A stretch of 64,000 nucleotides of DNA from Cyclobacterium sp. 1_MG-2023. Lineage in GTDB: Bacteria > Bacteroidota > Bacteroidia > Cytophagales > Cyclobacteriaceae. The notes beneath the pieces were generated by a model, which was not told where the DNA came from, searched no databases, and worked only from the letters and a program-made list of their open reading frames with translations. Numbering within the stretch: the stretch's first letter is position 1; the number at the start of each line of letters is the position of its first letter. The stretch spans positions 62,001 through 126,000 of the forward strand of contig NZ_JAUOPC010000002.1 in the NCBI RefSeq assembly GCF_030546805.1, read 5' to 3'. The position numbers and the translations under genes were made by a program. Positions 8,740 to 17,346 of the stretch are shown here, one piece after another.

Positions 8740-9020
8740 TTGTCGTCTTTTTCTTTAATTTGCAGCAACCACGGCAAAGCATGTTTTTCCAACTTGTAAT
8801 ACAGTCAAAAAAAGGGGTAATTTTTACCTAAAACCGTCTGGATACTAAAAGTGGATTTTAATAAAGAATGGTTAAGAAGAAACCAACCGAAATTATAGGA
8901 ATATCATTATTTTTAAAATTATTGATCTCTTTTTTATAAGAAATATAGGTCTTATTACCATTTAAAATAAATCATTGTAAAGATGATTTTGTATATTAAA
9001 TAAAAAAAGTAATTCATTGA

Positions 9021-9764
9021 ATGAAAACGGAAAAAATAACTAGTGTAATAGAATTTCTGAATTTAGTACAGAATTTTGAAAACCAAGATATCGCCCAATG
9101 GTTCTTTAGAGGACATGGAGATTCTAGTTTTACCTTGGTTCCGGGTTTGTACAGACTAAATGTATCCGATACTTTTTCTAATTGGAAAGACATTGAAAAA
9201 TATATGATGGATTCCTTCAAAAGGGAAGCTCTGCCTTATTTAAAAATCACACCAAAAAGTGAAGAAGAATGGTTAACTTTAGCCCAGCATCATGGCTTGC
9301 CAACCCGTCTTTTAGACTGGACAGAAAGTCCATTGATTGCATTATACTTTGCCGTTGAAAATTATATGAATTCAAAAAATGCTAATGTATGGTGTTTTGG
9401 TGTGGCTTCTACAAATAATTGCAAACCTCAAAGTACTTTCATAGCACGTAGGATTAACACTGAAATTTCTACGTGTATTCTGTTGCCAAATCATATTTCA
9501 CCAAGGGTGACGAATCAGTTGGGATGCTTTACAATACACGATTTACCGGAAGATCGAAAACCATTTGTCCCGTTTGACAACCAAAAGTCTTCTCATAATT
9601 CATTCCGTAGAATTCTAATAAAAAAACAGCATAAAATAAAAATTTTGAATGAACTATACTTTCTTGGAATTCATAAAGGATTAGTTTATCCAGGTATAGA
9701 TGGTATTACTCAAAAGATAAAATATGAAGTAACAACAGAGCACTCAAGAAATAGTAAATTTTAA
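9021..9764 (+). CDS. FRG-domain protein
   Basis: 247 residues. The FRG hallmark WFFRGHGDSSFTLVPGLYR is near the N-terminus (about 29-47), followed by the second conserved block QHHGLPTRLLDWTESPLIAL (about 90-109). FRG domains occur in phage, toxin-like and defence-associated proteins; their biochemical activity is not well defined. The gene is isolated, with about 280 bp of AT-rich leader and no partner gene, directly before the tRNA-Leu. A role in phage defence is inferred from the neighbourhood. Confidence 0.85.
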   Translation: MKTEKITSVIEFLNLVQNFENQDIAQWFFRGHGDSSFTLVPGLYRLNVSDTFSNWKDIEKYMMDSFKREALPYLKITPKSEEEWLTLAQHHGLPTRLLDWTESPLIALYFAVENYMNSKNANVWCFGVASTNNCKPQSTFIARRINTEISTCILLPNHISPRVTNQLGCFTIHDLPEDRKPFVPFDNQKSSHNSFRRILIKKQHKIKILNELYFLGIHKGLVYPGIDGITQKIKYEVTTEHSRNSKF

Positions 9765-9863
9765 TTTAAACCACAGCTTGGAAGAAGCTATATTTTTTTT
9801 AGGTAGTGAAAAAAATAAAACTATATATTTGATTTACTGGCGTATAAAATTCTCTTTCCTCTA

Positions 9864-9885
9864 AATGGTTTGCCAATGGTTTGCC
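9864..9885. repeat. 11-bp perfect tandem repeat near tRNA-Leu
   Basis: AATGGTTTGCC occurs twice head to tail, about 50 bp from the tRNA 3' end. It lies where an attachment site or recombinase arm site would be expected, but no second copy was seen elsewhere in the island. Confidence 0.4.
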
Positions 9886-9895
9886 AAAAAACGCA

Positions 9896-9929
9896 AAAAC
9901 CCCTCCAAATTCACATCTGAAGGGGTTTT
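9896..9929 (-). terminator. Rho-independent terminator of tRNA-Leu
   Basis: AAAACCCCT (9896-9904) pairs with AGGGGTTTT (9921-9929). Read on the minus strand, the hairpin starts 4 nt after the tRNA 3' end and is followed by a T-rich tract, so it fits termination of the tRNA transcript. Confidence 0.75.
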
Positions 9930-9932
9930 GTG

Positions 9933-10014
9933 TACCCAGGGCCGGAATCGAACCGGCACGCCCGAAGGCATTGGTGTTTGAGACCAACGCGTCTACCAGT
10001 TCCGCCACCTGGGC
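9933..10014 (-). tRNA. tRNA-Leu (CAA)
   Basis: The minus strand folds as a class II tRNA. The acceptor stem GCCCAGG pairs with CCTGGGT (one terminal G-U). The anticodon arm is TTGGT-CTCAAAC-ACCAA, with anticodon CAA reading UUG. There is a variable arm with TGCC-TTC-GGGC-like pairing, a T arm containing GGTTCGATTCC, and discriminator A. No CCA is encoded (ACA follows). It is the right boundary of the accessory island. Confidence 0.95.
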
Positions 10015-10180
10015 AAGTGTGGTATTTCCCATTCCTTGCTGAACGGGATGCAAATATGGGCAAAGAATTTTTTACAAACAAATATTTTGCCCCTCCGAAA
10101 CCTCGTTTTTTTATCTTTTTTGTAGCCCAATCACACAAGGCCTATACTGCCAATGGGTTAATCCATTAATTATCAAAAAT

Positions 10181-10951
10181 TTAAACTTCAAAATTGATAA
10201 AAATAGGACTGTCGTATCTTAAACCTAATAATTCTGCCCCATGCCCATGGTTAATGCCAATTTCCAATAAATCCAAGCTATTAAAGAATGCCCAACAATC
10301 GCCGGGTTCAACTTCATCGTAATTGGTTTGAAGTTGCTGAAGGGACTCCCTGCCAAAAACAATCTCAAATTTCCCGGGATTTAATTTTTCAAAGACCTCC
10401 TTGGGAATATTGGTGATCAGGTTGCCATAGATGTCTACCCGGAGCACATAGCCTACTATTTGTTTCTTGCTCGCCTTAAAGTGTCTTCCCATCATTTTTT
10501 TGATGGCTTGTAAAGGACCTCCAAAGTCATGAATGGCTGCACCACTGGCCACTTTGGCGGCTATTGGTGCTAGAATATCTTTTGCCGGAAAGGAACTGTT
10601 TTTTATATGAATGTCTGAAAATTTGACAATAATACCGGGATCATGATCTGCAAGCATGCTCAATACCCCATTGTTTGGCCCAATAAATATATGTTCATTA
10701 AGCTTGATGCCGACATAGCCGTCTGTAATGCTACTTGTAGTATTTAAGGCAACAAGGTGAACAGTGCCCTTAGGAAAATCGTTATAAATGGACCGCAATA
10801 AAAAAGCGGCATGGGCAATGTCATACAAAGCAATTTCATGGCTAATGTCAACAATGGTTAACTGGGGATTGATGGATAGCATTTTGGCCTTGACTGCTGG
10901 TACATAGTAGTCTGAGTTGCCAAAATCTGAAATGAATGTTACCAAAGCCAT
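10181..10951 (-). CDS. SAM hydrolase (adenosine-forming), DUF62 family
   Basis: 256 residues matching the S-adenosyl-L-methionine hydroxide adenosyltransferase family. It has TFISDFGNSDYYVPAVKA near the N-terminus, the FIGPNNGVL block, and the late motif RVDIYGNLITNI. The enzyme hydrolyses SAM to adenosine and methionine. It is cytoplasmic, of full length, and divergently transcribed from the PhoH gene with about 100 bp between them. Its physiological role in bacteria is not firmly established. Confidence 0.9.
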   Translation of the reverse strand: MALVTFISDFGNSDYYVPAVKAKMLSINPQLTIVDISHEIALYDIAHAAFLLRSIYNDFPKGTVHLVALNTTSSITDGYVGIKLNEHIFIGPNNGVLSMLADHDPGIIVKFSDIHIKNSSFPAKDILAPIAAKVASGAAIHDFGGPLQAIKKMMGRHFKASKKQIVGYVLRVDIYGNLITNIPKEVFEKLNPGKFEIVFGRESLQQLQTNYDEVEPGDCWAFFNSLDLLEIGINHGHGAELLGLRYDSPIFINFEV

Positions 10952-10975
10952 ATAAGTAAGTCAATTAAAAATTCG

Positions 10976-10983
10976 TACTTTTG
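10976..10983 (+). promoter_or_regulatory. Candidate -7 element for the phoH operon
   Basis: TACTTTTG matches the Bacteroidota -7 consensus TAnnTTTG and lies about 70 nt upstream of the PhoH start codon. No good TTG -33 element is seen. Confidence 0.35.
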
Positions 10984-11051
10984 CGTTAAGGATGCACAAA
11001 AATAGGTATTTTTAATTTGTTTTTAGAATTAGGTAAACAGAAGAAAACATA

Positions 11052-12014
11052 TTGGTAGAAAAAGTCATTACATTGGAAAACGTTTCCCTCCTGGATTTCC
11101 TGGGCTCGGAAAACGAAAATATCAGGCAGATTTCTGCCGCTTTTCCCCAGAGTAAAATTGTTTCTAGGGGCAATGAAATCAGAATCAAAGGACAAGCACC
11201 GGAAATTCTTAAAATCAATGATATTTTAAACATGCTTTTGGAGCATTTTAACCGCTATGGTTTGGTTACTCCGGAGAATGTGAAGGAATACATTGATTTG
11301 GAAGGTACCCCTCAAAAAAAATCAGAAAACATCAATGCAGTTATTCTCTATGGAAACAAAGGGGTAATTGTTCGTCCCAAATCCCCCAACCAGAAAAAAC
11401 TAGTTGATGCTTCTTATAAAAATGACCTTGTTTTTGCTTTAGGTCCTGCCGGTACGGGTAAAACTTATATAGCGGTGGCTTTAGCAGTAAGGGCTTTGAA
11501 AAATAGGGAGGTAAAAAGGATTATCATTACTAGACCTGCAGTGGAAGCGGGAGAAAACCTTGGTTTCCTTCCCGGAGATCTTCAGGAAAAATTAGACCCT
11601 TATCTAAGGCCCATTTATGATGCTTTAAGTGATATGGTGCCTACCGAAAAGCTAAGGTTTTATCAGGAAAATAGGGTGATTGAAATCGCTCCTCTTGCCT
11701 ATATGAGGGGGCGGACCTTGCATGATGCCTTTGTTTTGTTGGATGAAGCGCAAAACACCACCTCAGAACAAATCAAAATGTTCCTCACTAGAATGGGGCC
11801 TAATTCCAAAGTGATCATTACAGGGGACCAATCTCAAGTAGATCTCCCTACCCGGCAAAAATCAGGTTTGCGGGAATCGCTTCGAATTCTAAAAGGAGTA
11901 AAAGGAATAGGAGTGGTCAACCTTTCAGGAAGCGATGTGGTACGACATAAACTCGTAAAATCCATTATTGAAGCTTACGAGAAAAATGAAGTGGAAACGA
12001 AACCTGCCAAATGA
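11052..12014 (+). CDS. PhoH-family ATPase
   Basis: 320 residues: an N-terminal KH-like segment, then a P-loop ATPase with Walker A GPAGTGKT (131-138) and Walker B LLDEAQN (229-235). PhoH proteins are predicted RNA-linked ATPases or helicases. The frame starts at a TTG; no in-frame ATG precedes the conserved N-terminus MVEKVITLEN, so a TTG start is accepted. The last 4 bp overlap the acetyltransferase gene (ATGA), so the two are coupled. Confidence 0.93.
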   Translation: MVEKVITLENVSLLDFLGSENENIRQISAAFPQSKIVSRGNEIRIKGQAPEILKINDILNMLLEHFNRYGLVTPENVKEYIDLEGTPQKKSENINAVILYGNKGVIVRPKSPNQKKLVDASYKNDLVFALGPAGTGKTYIAVALAVRALKNREVKRIIITRPAVEAGENLGFLPGDLQEKLDPYLRPIYDALSDMVPTEKLRFYQENRVIEIAPLAYMRGRTLHDAFVLLDEAQNTTSEQIKMFLTRMGPNSKVIITGDQSQVDLPTRQKSGLRESLRILKGVKGIGVVNLSGSDVVRHKLVKSIIEAYEKNEVETKPAK

Positions 12015-12457
12015 CCTTAGCAGTAAAAAAAATTACAGAGGAAAGTTCACTGGAAAAGGCTTTTTATATTCGTGAACAGGTTTTTGTAAAAGAACAAAAT
12101 GTGGCTCCTGAAGAGGAATATGATTCCTTCGAAAACTTGGCAACACATTTTCTTGTTGTGGATGGAGACTTGGGCCTCGGGACTGCACGGTGGAGGTTTA
12201 CCAAAACTGGCATCAAACTTGAAAGATTTGCTGTGCTAAAAGCCTATAGAGGGCTTGGTGTGGGAGGAATGTTGGTGAGAGCAGTGTTGGAAGATGTGTT
12301 GAAAGATCCCTCAAATAAGAATAAAACAATATATTTGCATGCCCAAGTGACAGCCTTGGGTTTGTATGAAAAGCACGGGTTTGAAAAAGTAGGGGCGCGC
12401 TTTATGGAATGTGATATTGCGCACTTCCTAATGTATTATAAACCAAAAGGATATTAA
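12011..12457 (+). CDS. GNAT-family N-acetyltransferase
   Basis: 148 residues. It has the ElaA/YjcF-like opening (YIREQVFVKEQNVAPEEE), the acetyl-CoA site around YRGLGVGGMLV and a C-terminal YEKHGFEKVG. It would transfer an acetyl group to an unknown amine substrate. It overlaps phoH by 4 bp. Confidence 0.88.
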   Translation: MTLAVKKITEESSLEKAFYIREQVFVKEQNVAPEEEYDSFENLATHFLVVDGDLGLGTARWRFTKTGIKLERFAVLKAYRGLGVGGMLVRAVLEDVLKDPSNKNKTIYLHAQVTALGLYEKHGFEKVGARFMECDIAHFLMYYKPKGY

Positions 12458-12491
12458 ACAGAGTATTTTAATTTTAGTTAACAGTTTTTTT

Positions 12492-13052
12492 ATGAAAAAT
12501 TTTATAGGTGCATTGTTATTATTAGTGTTTTTTGGGAGTATTCAAGCAAAGGCACAATCTCTTGAAAATCCAGGTCTTCCTAAGAATGAGGTGAAATTAA
12601 ATATTTTCAATACAATCATTAATGGCTCATTAGAGCTTGGTTACGAGCATTTTCTTGATCAAAATCAGTCTATAGGTTTTGGAATGACATTTATGGACCG
12701 CTTTGCCTATGTTGGTGATGGAGGAGATGGAAAAGATTTTCAGGCCACTAGTGCCACCTTGTCTTACAATTATTACTTTGTAACTGAATCAAACCCATCA
12801 GGAATTTACGTATTTCCTTTCTTGAAGTACAGGGGAGGATCCTTTACAGAAGTCTTGGAGGACGTTGGAACTGTAGAAACTTCTATGAATAGCTTTATCA
12901 TTGGATTTGGTGCCGGATATAAATGGGTGCACAATGATAAGTTTGCGCTGGGTCCATACGTGAGTTTAGCCAGAGGCTTTAACGACGAAGTAAGCGATCG
13001 CTTTGAGCCGGTAGAGTTCAATGGAGGTTTTACCATTGGTTTTAGGTTCTAA
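12492..13052 (+). CDS. Outer membrane beta-barrel protein
   Basis: 186 residues with a signal peptide (MKNFIGALLLLVFFGSIQAK, cleaved after AKA-QS) and alternating amphipathic strands rich in aromatics and glycine, ending in GFTIGFRF, a C-terminal phenylalanine typical of outer membrane barrels. The size fits a small 8-stranded barrel. Function is unknown. It is followed by a strong terminator, so it probably ends the phoH transcript or is monocistronic. Confidence 0.75.
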   Translation: MKNFIGALLLLVFFGSIQAKAQSLENPGLPKNEVKLNIFNTIINGSLELGYEHFLDQNQSIGFGMTFMDRFAYVGDGGDGKDFQATSATLSYNYYFVTESNPSGIYVFPFLKYRGGSFTEVLEDVGTVETSMNSFIIGFGAGYKWVHNDKFALGPYVSLARGFNDEVSDRFEPVEFNGGFTIGFRF

Positions 13053-13080
13053 AAACACTTTCAATATCTTCTTTATTAGA

Positions 13081-13134
13081 AGCCCATCAAATCCGGCTGG
13101 TTATGCTTGATTTGATGGGCTTTTTCTTTTTTTC
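13081..13134 (+). terminator. Rho-independent terminator
   Basis: AGCCCATCAAATC (13081-13093) pairs perfectly with GATTTGATGGGCT (13109-13121), followed by a T-rich run. It ends the outer membrane protein transcript. Confidence 0.9.
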
Positions 13135-13212
13135 TTATTAGTGGCTATAAACAGGATGTTTTTCCTATAGTTGATTTTATCCTAAAAGTTAACTAAATTC
13201 TATTTCGAAAGC

Positions 13213-13256
13213 CTTGGGTCAAGTTTACACAAAAGAGACATGTCTCTCTTGACCCA
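13213..13256. promoter_or_regulatory. Nested inverted repeat upstream of comEC
   Basis: The outer arms TGGGTCAAG (13215-13223) and CTTGACCCA (13248-13256) are perfect complements. Between them lies the palindrome AGAGACATGTCTCT (13234-13247). It is 127 bp upstream of comEC, lacks a following T-run, and is not an obvious terminator. An operator or leader structure is possible. Confidence 0.5.
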
Positions 13257-13382
13257 GGGACTCATGGATAACTGTCGATCAAGTTGGCAGCTTAATTATC
13301 AGTTAAGCGGTCAGGAGCTTCTGAAAGAATTCATCGGAAGATTAGTAAAGCGCTAGGGTTTAGGTGTTTTTTCCGTCCATAC

Positions 13383-15344
13383 ATGAAATTCAATGAATTT
13401 CCATTTATTCGTTATACCATTTTCTTTGTTGCCGGAGTTTTGCTCTACCCAATAACAAAGCAATTTTTTGGTGAAGCAATATTGGTCGGTCTGCTTTCTT
13501 GTTTAGTGGGCTATATAGGATTAACATTTGCCTACAGCCCCAAAAATAGGACTTATTTTAAGGCGCTACTTCCTTTTTTGGCCTACCTCTGTTTGCTTTT
13601 TTCCGGAATGTATGTGGCGTCTTTAAGAGATGTGGATTTAATTCCTGATCACCTGATTCACTTTTCTAAAATTAAAAGTTACTTGGCAGAGGTGAATGAG
13701 GCAGACCAAATCAAACCAAATAGCCTTGGGAATAGGCTGTCAGTCCAAGCTGTTGAAACCAGCGATGGATGGTTCCCGGCACAAGGAGAAGTTCAAATTT
13801 ATCATCAAAGCACCATGCCTTTAGTGCCGGGGGCTGTGATTCATATAAAGGGTGCACCCCGTTTGATTGCTCCACCTGCCAATCCCTCCATGTTTGATTA
13901 TTCGGAATACATGGCCAGAAAAGGGATTTATTTCAGTCATTTTATAGGGAAGAAATTCTCGCTGGTATCTAGGCCGGAAAAGGCCTCTTGGTCTTCTGTA
14001 ATTGTTGCTTGGCGCCAATACTTAAAGGAGAAGATCGAGACCCATATTAAGGATTCTCAGGCGCAGCAAATTGCCTCGGCTTTATTATTAGGGCAAAAAC
14101 AAGATTTGGATAAGGGGCTGAGAGAAGCTTATGCGACAGCTGGGGCCATGCATATTTTAGCCGTTTCAGGTTTGCATGTAGGCATTGTTTATGGCTTTTT
14201 TTTCTTACTGTTTAGGCCCACAAAAATGAAAGGATTAAAAAGAGCGACCTACCTATTAGGAATTGTCGGAGTGATTTGGTTTTACGCCATCTTAACCGGC
14301 CTTTCTCCTTCAGTACTTAGGTCGGCCACCATGTTTACTTTTATCTGTCTGGCACAAATGAATTCCAGAAACCCTTCCATTTTTAACCCCTTGGCCCTTT
14401 CAGCTTTGTTACTTTTGGTTTATGACCCCTTTTTGATCTATGCTGTAGGATTTCAATTAAGTTATGTCGCCTTATTGGGAATCTTATTATTTCAACCGCT
14501 TATTAGAAAAATTTGGCATCCTAAAACCAAAGGACTCCGATACCTTTGGGACATCACCAGTGTTGGGTTAGCGGCACAGTTGACCACTTTCCCTCTTGCG
14601 GTTCATTATTTCCATGTATTCCCTACCTATTTTATTTTTACCAATCTGCTAGCTATTCCGGCGGCATTTGTCATCATGTCTATTGGTGTTCCATTCTTAT
14701 TGTTTGCAGCCGTTCCCAGTATGGCTCAAGTTCTTGGTTGGCTCTTGAATTATACCATTCAATTTCTGAATCTGGGAGTATTTGGCTTGCAGAAACTGCC
14801 TTTTGCTCGCATGGATGGTTTGTATATGCAATTGACTGAAATGATTTTGTACTGGGCCTTTCTCTTTGGCCTTTATCAATGGATTGAAGACAAGAAAAAA
14901 TACAGGCTTGTGGCAATATTTGCCTTGGTTTTTGTGCTGGGATTTTATCGGATAATTTTAAGCTTAGATAGGGTTTCGGAGGAGTATATGGTCATCTACA
15001 AGCTTAATAAAGGTGTGGTAATGGATTACAACCACCAAGGCCAGCTTTATACAATTGAATGGGAGGTAGATGCTGAAGAGCTAAATTATAACATTCGACC
15101 CCATAGGGTCAAAGTAATGGGGGTGCCTTCAAAGCCTCTTGCTTTTTGGGTCAAGGAGGGGTTGTGTAGGATCTCTCTCCCGGGGAATAAAGAATTGCTG
15201 TTGGATGCCAATACTTTTTTGCCAACGGTATTTCAAGGTTTGAGCTTGTATTTTTGGGAGAATGGAAAATGGTGGCCACACCAAGAAGCTAGCCCTCAAG
15301 ATCCCTTTTCTAAAGGAGCAATTAAAATAAGTTTCAACAATTAA
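13383..15344 (+). CDS. comEC: ComEC/Rec2-family competence membrane channel
   Basis: 653 residues. There are N-terminal membrane helices and a DUF4131-type OB region (about 20-200), then the competence domain with LAVSGLHVGI (about residue 258) and about eight further membrane helices, then a roughly 130-residue C-terminal tail. No metallo-beta-lactamase motif (HxHxDH) is present, so the C-terminal nuclease domain of some ComEC proteins is absent. The protein would carry single-stranded DNA across the inner membrane in natural transformation; dprA (29732-30862) is a second competence-linked gene in the window. Confidence 0.9.
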   Translation: MKFNEFPFIRYTIFFVAGVLLYPITKQFFGEAILVGLLSCLVGYIGLTFAYSPKNRTYFKALLPFLAYLCLLFSGMYVASLRDVDLIPDHLIHFSKIKSYLAEVNEADQIKPNSLGNRLSVQAVETSDGWFPAQGEVQIYHQSTMPLVPGAVIHIKGAPRLIAPPANPSMFDYSEYMARKGIYFSHFIGKKFSLVSRPEKASWSSVIVAWRQYLKEKIETHIKDSQAQQIASALLLGQKQDLDKGLREAYATAGAMHILAVSGLHVGIVYGFFFLLFRPTKMKGLKRATYLLGIVGVIWFYAILTGLSPSVLRSATMFTFICLAQMNSRNPSIFNPLALSALLLLVYDPFLIYAVGFQLSYVALLGILLFQPLIRKIWHPKTKGLRYLWDITSVGLAAQLTTFPLAVHYFHVFPTYFIFTNLLAIPAAFVIMSIGVPFLLFAAVPSMAQVLGWLLNYTIQFLNLGVFGLQKLPFARMDGLYMQLTEMILYWAFLFGLYQWIEDKKKYRLVAIFALVFVLGFYRIILSLDRVSEEYMVIYKLNKGVVMDYNHQGQLYTIEWEVDAEELNYNIRPHRVKVMGVPSKPLAFWVKEGLCRISLPGNKELLLDANTFLPTVFQGLSLYFWENGKWWPHQEASPQDPFSKGAIKISFNN

Positions 15345-15423
15345 GAGCAGGCCTTGTGAATGGGGCCGATGAAACGTAATTTGTATAAAAATTGTATGCA
15401 AAAAGCAGCTCAATTGCCACTCT

Positions 15424-17346
15424 ATGGATAAACAAGATACTTCAGCGCTGGCAATCCTAAAGAAATTCTTTGGGTACCAAGATTTCCGCCCCCTTCAGGG
15501 AGAGATAGTTAAGGCTATTTCTGAGGGGAAGGATTCTTTGGTGTTATTGCCGACAGGTGGAGGGAAATCCATTTGTTTTCAGGTGCCGGCCCTGATGAAT
15601 GAGGGACTTTGTTTGGTGATTAGTCCATTAATTGCCTTGATGAAGGATCAGGTAGATCAATTGAAAAGTAGGGGTGTTAAAGCCATGGCTATTCATTCCG
15701 GGCTAAGAAAAAGGGAGATTGATACCCTCTTGGACAATTGTGTTTATGGAGATTATAAATTTTTATATGTTTCTCCGGAAAGGCTAAAAACCGAGCTATT
15801 CATAGAGCGCTTCAAAAAAATGAATATCAACCTCATTGCAGTGGATGAAGCCCATTGTATTTCTCAATGGGGCTATGATTTTAGGCCTTCTTACTTGGAG
15901 ATAGTCAAAATAAGAGCGTATTTCCCGGAGGTGCCTATGGTGGCCCTTACCGCATCTGCAACCCTTAAAGTAAGGGCTGATATTATAGAGAAATTGGAAC
16001 TGAAAGCACCTTCTATTTTTGTAAAATCCTTTAGAAGGGAGAATTTATCTTATGCTGTTCGCTGGGTAGAGAATAAGCTGGAGAAGGCTGTAGAAATACT
16101 TCAAAAAGTGCCCGGAAGTGCCATTGTCTATACCAGAAGCAGGAAAGGTACCAAGGCTGCCGCACAGCAACTCAATCAGTTAGGGATTGCGGCCACTTTT
16201 TACCATGCAGGCTTAGATCAGAATACAAGGAATGAACGACAAGGAAGTTGGATTCGGGGAGATATACGGGTGATGGTGGCTACCAATGCTTTTGGGATGG
16301 GGATAGACAAGGCGGATGTACGGTTGGTGATACATTTGGATCTTCCGGAAAACCTTGAAAACTATTACCAAGAAGCCGGAAGAGCGGGGCGTGATGGCAT
16401 CAGGGCCTATGCGGTGCTTTTGGTACGAGAAAAAGACTGTATCGCTTTGAAGGAAATGGCAGAGATAGCCTACCCTCCCGAGGAGATGCTTAAAAAAGTA
16501 TACCAGTGTTTGGCAAACTATTATCGACTGGCCGTAGGGAGTGCCAATATGGTGAGCTTTGATTTTGATTTTCTTGACTTTACCAGCTCCTATAATTTAG
16601 ATATTTCGCTCACCTACAATTCCATAAAAGTTTTACAAGAAGAAGCTTTATTGCTTTTTTCTGAGAGTGTTTTCCTTCCTTCATCATTGCATTTTCTGGT
16701 TTCACAAAGCAAAGTATATGAAGCCCAGATTGCCTATGCCAAATTGGATCCATTGATTAAATTATTATTGCGAATGTATGGTGGAGAACTCTTTGTAAAC
16801 TATATTCATATAAGTGAAAGTAAAATTGCCCAACTGCTGAAAGTCTCGGAGCAAGAGATTTTGCATATGTTGAAGAGGATGGATGAACTTGGGCTGGTAG
16901 ATTATTCAGGGAGAAAAGATCAACCGCAAATAACCTTTGTTACACCTAGATTAGATGCAGGAGCTTTGCCTTTAAACAGAAAGAGAATAAGGGAAAGAAG
17001 AGAGGAAGCAGTTAGCAAAGCGGCAGAAATCATAGAATATGTTAAAAATAATAAAATTTGTCGTACGGGGCAGATTGTGAATTATTTTGGAGAGAAAAGT
17101 GATTTTACCTGTGGTATTTGTGACAATTGTGTTCAAAATAAAAAAGATAATAATAAGGCGTTTTTGAAGAAAAAATTGATTGATCAAATACTTAAAACTT
17201 TAACATCAGGAGTGGCGTTTTCATTAGAGGAGTTATTTACTGAAATCGGTGAAACCGTAGATGATTTTTCTGTTGGTTTGATTAGGGAATTGGAGGATGA
17301 GGGATTGATTTTCACAGAAAAAAATGGTAAAATCAAATTGAAATGA
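15424..17346 (+). CDS. recQ: RecQ-family ATP-dependent DNA helicase
   Basis: 640 residues. Superfamily 2 motifs are visible: LLPTGGGKS (41-49), DEAHCISQWG (141-150), then GFGMGIDKADVR-type motif V and QEAGRAGRDG motif VI. The C-terminal RQC part contains zinc-ligand cysteines (CGICDNC). It unwinds DNA 3' to 5' in recombination and fork repair. No HRDC domain is obvious after the RQC region. The stop overlaps the next gene by 4 bp. Confidence 0.95.
   Translation: MDKQDTSALAILKKFFGYQDFRPLQGEIVKAISEGKDSLVLLPTGGGKSICFQVPALMNEGLCLVISPLIALMKDQVDQLKSRGVKAMAIHSGLRKREIDTLLDNCVYGDYKFLYVSPERLKTELFIERFKKMNINLIAVDEAHCISQWGYDFRPSYLEIVKIRAYFPEVPMVALTASATLKVRADIIEKLELKAPSIFVKSFRRENLSYAVRWVENKLEKAVEILQKVPGSAIVYTRSRKGTKAAAQQLNQLGIAATFYHAGLDQNTRNERQGSWIRGDIRVMVATNAFGMGIDKADVRLVIHLDLPENLENYYQEAGRAGRDGIRAYAVLLVREKDCIALKEMAEIAYPPEEMLKKVYQCLANYYRLAVGSANMVSFDFDFLDFTSSYNLDISLTYNSIKVLQEEALLLFSESVFLPSSLHFLVSQSKVYEAQIAYAKLDPLIKLLLRMYGGELFVNYIHISESKIAQLLKVSEQEILHMLKRMDELGLVDYSGRKDQPQITFVTPRLDAGALPLNRKRIRERREEAVSKAAEIIEYVKNNKICRTGQIVNYFGEKSDFTCGICDNCVQNKKDNNKAFLKKKLIDQILKTLTSGVAFSLEELFTEIGETVDDFSVGLIRELEDEGLIFTEKNGKIKLK

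Larger units (their letters stand above)
5383..8745 (+). mobile_element. Satellite-like element: terS, orf, HTH and Rep
   Basis: Four co-directional genes (terminase small subunit, unknown protein, AlpA/excisionase-like HTH protein, Rep-like protein) without capsid, tail or large terminase genes. Phage-inducible chromosomal islands of Gram-negative bacteria typically carry alpA, a replication gene and terS, so the content matches a phage satellite. The integrase that such islands normally carry is missing. Boundaries are approximate and the element call is an inference. Confidence 0.42.
1..9932. mobile_element. Probable genomic island next to tRNA-Leu
   Basis: This stretch carries a restriction-modification operon with an embedded toxin-antitoxin pair, a terminase/HTH/Rep group and a FRG-domain gene, and ends exactly at the 3' end of a tRNA-Leu gene, a classic insertion site. 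To the right of the tRNA everything is conserved housekeeping DNA. The gaps inside the island are AT-rich and gene-poor. No integrase and no second copy of the tRNA 3' end were found, so the left boundary is probably outside the window or the element has decayed. That it is an island is an inference from content and position. Confidence 0.5.

Noticed and set aside
1-9932. A CRISPR array or cas genes in the defence island
   Set aside because: No regularly spaced direct repeats and no Cas-like proteins are present.
9799-10169. Open frames on both strands across the tRNA region
   Set aside because: They run through the tRNA-Leu and its terminator and have no family resemblance; the tRNA explains the sequence.
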